From NCBI GenBank assembly GCA_002371345.1, contig DFHY01000015.1, forward strand, positions 1-32,830: 32,830 bases of DNA, given 5' to 3'. The first letter of the stretch is position 1, and each line of letters begins with the position of its first letter. Below are positions 31,851-32,830 of this stretch, in pieces. A program made the translations under genes and the position numbers. The stretch is from Lachnospiraceae bacterium UBA3711. GTDB lineage: Bacteria > Bacillota > Clostridia > Lachnospirales > Lachnospiraceae. Under the pieces are notes generated by a model that saw only the letters and a program-made list of their open reading frames with translations, ran no database searches and was not told the DNA's origin.

Positions 31851-32830
31851 GCCGGGAGAACAATCATAAAGACCATACCCGAAATCAGGCCGGCATAAAT
31901 AATAATGACCAGGCGCAGCGTCTGCTCCGGGAGATTACGGATATTGATGACAGATTTCTGATCGAAGCAATGGAGGATTCCGGGAATGGTGCCTCCGTAT
32001 CCGGCAGGACGACGACAGAATCCACTATATCAGAGCAGAATCTTGAGAATGATCTGAACACAACGGACGGTATAACAAAGGACACAGATAAGCAGCGAAG
32101 AAAGCTTCGCAGGTACAGTGCGTGGGCCCTGACCGCCGCGGCGTGCCTGACGGTCATAATTGTCGGCCGCTTCGTAAGCGTGAACAGAGTTCGGACTGAG
32201 ACAAGCCAGATTGCGGTTATGTCGGAGCAGGCGGATGACGCGGCGGCACTGACCGGCGCAGCTTCTGATGAGTCAGTTAAGGATTATTCTGCTGAGGATG
32301 GTGAGGAAAAAGCCCTGATAGATGCGGCGGCACCGACCGGCACAGCTTCTGATGAGTCGGTTAAGGATTATTCTGCTGAGAATGGTGAGGAAAAAGCCTT
32401 GATGGACGCGGAAGCGGCTGATTCCGCTGCCGGTGAGTCGATTGCCGCAGCTGCAAGTAATGAGCAGGCTCCGGCAACTGCGAGTCTCAGAACTGAAAAT
32501 GAGCAGGCTGCCGGGGTTATTGATCCGGGGTACGAAGATGATTCCGTGGCAGCAGGTGCCGGAGCGGCGGTTTCCATGGCGAATCCATTTACGGAATATA
32601 AGACAATTACGGGGGTACAGAAAGCGGCCGGGTTCGATATCTCCCTGCCAGATGCATTTGAACCATATGAGAACCTGATCTATCGCGCGATACAGACTCA
32701 GCTGATAGAGGTAATATATCTTGATGATAATAAAGAGGAGGGTTACCGTATCCGCAAGGGCAGAAACATGGAAGATGATATTAGCGGAGACTATAACGAG
32801 TACCCTGTGGAAGATGTCCTGACGCTTGGC
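31847..32830 (+). CDS. anti-sigma-like membrane protein, partial (DUF4367-like C-terminus)
   Basis: 328 residues read before the right edge, with no stop. The N-terminal cytoplasmic part includes LREITDIDDRFLIEAMED, a pattern seen in proteins encoded after ECF sigmas in this group. One membrane helix lies at about 95-112 (WALTAAACLTVIIVG). Outside it, a 28-residue Ala/Asp/Glu-rich tandem repeat covers about 131-190, followed by a domain beginning NPFTEYKTITGVQKAAGFDI and containing RIRKGRNMEDDISGDYNEYP, which resembles DUF4367-type extracellular modules. The 4-bp overlap with the sigma gene indicates coupled translation. The probable role is to hold the sigma factor until an envelope signal arrives. 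There is no classical zinc-binding anti-sigma motif. Confidence 0.82.
   Translation, partial: MSRENNHKDHTRNQAGINNNDQAQRLLREITDIDDRFLIEAMEDSGNGASVSGRTTTESTISEQNLENDLNTTDGITKDTDKQRRKLRRYSAWALTAAACLTVIIVGRFVSVNRVRTETSQIAVMSEQADDAAALTGAASDESVKDYSAEDGEEKALIDAAAPTGTASDESVKDYSAENGEEKALMDAEAADSAAGESIAAAASNEQAPATASLRTENEQAAGVIDPGYEDDSVAAGAGAAVSMANPFTEYKTITGVQKAAGFDISLPDAFEPYENLIYRAIQTQLIEVIYLDDNKEEGYRIRKGRNMEDDISGDYNEYPVEDVLTLG
32237..32420 (+). repeat. 84-bp in-frame tandem repeat in the anti-sigma-like gene
   Basis: Bases 32237-32320 recur at 32321-32404 with only a handful of differences. A third partial copy starts at 32405 (GACGCGGAAGCGGCTGATTC). Both full copies include GCTTCTGATGAGTC and AAGGATTATTCTGCTGAG. 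The unit encodes 28 residues in the extracellular linker just after the membrane helix. Confidence 0.9.

Overview
The window looks like a chromosomal segment of an anaerobic, low- to mid-GC Firmicute, most likely a Lachnospiraceae-type clostridium. The evidence is the NuoE/NuoF pair typical of clostridial hydrogenase-type enzymes, strong AGGAGG ribosome binding sites, a DUF6382-FHA protein beside Tad-type pseudopilin genes, and an ECF sigma factor with a membrane partner resembling those of this family. I saw no rRNA, tRNA, CRISPR array, prophage or intact transposase. The family assignment is inference from gene content, not from a marker gene.

Layout. 1-1130 (minus): partial nuoF and nuoE of an NADH-linked iron-sulfur complex, with a structured leader and a Rex-like site upstream. 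1684-5063 (plus): DUF4418 membrane protein, large secreted protein, rhomboid protease, HIT hydrolase. 5270-11534: aquaporin, 5-formyltetrahydrofolate cyclo-ligase, diguanylate cyclase, 8-oxoguanine deaminase-type amidohydrolase, an unrecognised helical protein and a CYTH protein. 11810-15040 (minus): carB without carA. 15278-19327 (plus): vWA/DUF3520 exported protein and a membrane-bound RsbU/SpoIIE-type PP2C phosphatase. 19351-22916: membrane metallophosphoesterase (minus), then an NhaC antiporter and an HxlR regulator (plus). 22879-27367 (minus): a Tad/Flp-like module of Flp-type pilin, TadE-like protein with a Cys/His tail, A24 prepilin peptidase, second TadE-like protein and DUF6382-FHA protein. 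It lacks TadA, TadB and TadC in this window. 28223-32830 (plus): HD-domain phosphohydrolase, ThpR-type RNA ligase/phosphodiesterase, phosphatidylserine decarboxylase-like protein, ECF sigma factor and a partial anti-sigma-like membrane protein.

The most unusual signals are non-coding. First, about 40-bp inverted repeats at 26331-26370 and 26569-26607 bound a 198-bp segment at the 5' end of the TadE-like gene. In the present orientation the minus-strand frame is open from an ATG inside the right repeat into the TadE gene. In the inverted orientation it would be closed at both ends. This fits a phase-variable ON/OFF switch for a pilus-like surface system, or a MITE fused to a coding region. Second, a dispersed intergenic repeat with core CTTCAGGGCTTTTGACC occurs about eight times, seven on the plus strand whatever the neighbouring gene direction. 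It is sometimes extended into 150-223 bp elements full of tight perfect hairpins. Third, a second element type (hairpin followed by GTAATCGRCTTTTGGWGGGTT, shown here in degenerate code) occurs at 6125-6198 and 10952-11019.

Several genes also carry young in-frame tandem repeats (42, 27, 60 and 84 bp units), suggesting active repeat expansion in surface or signalling proteins.
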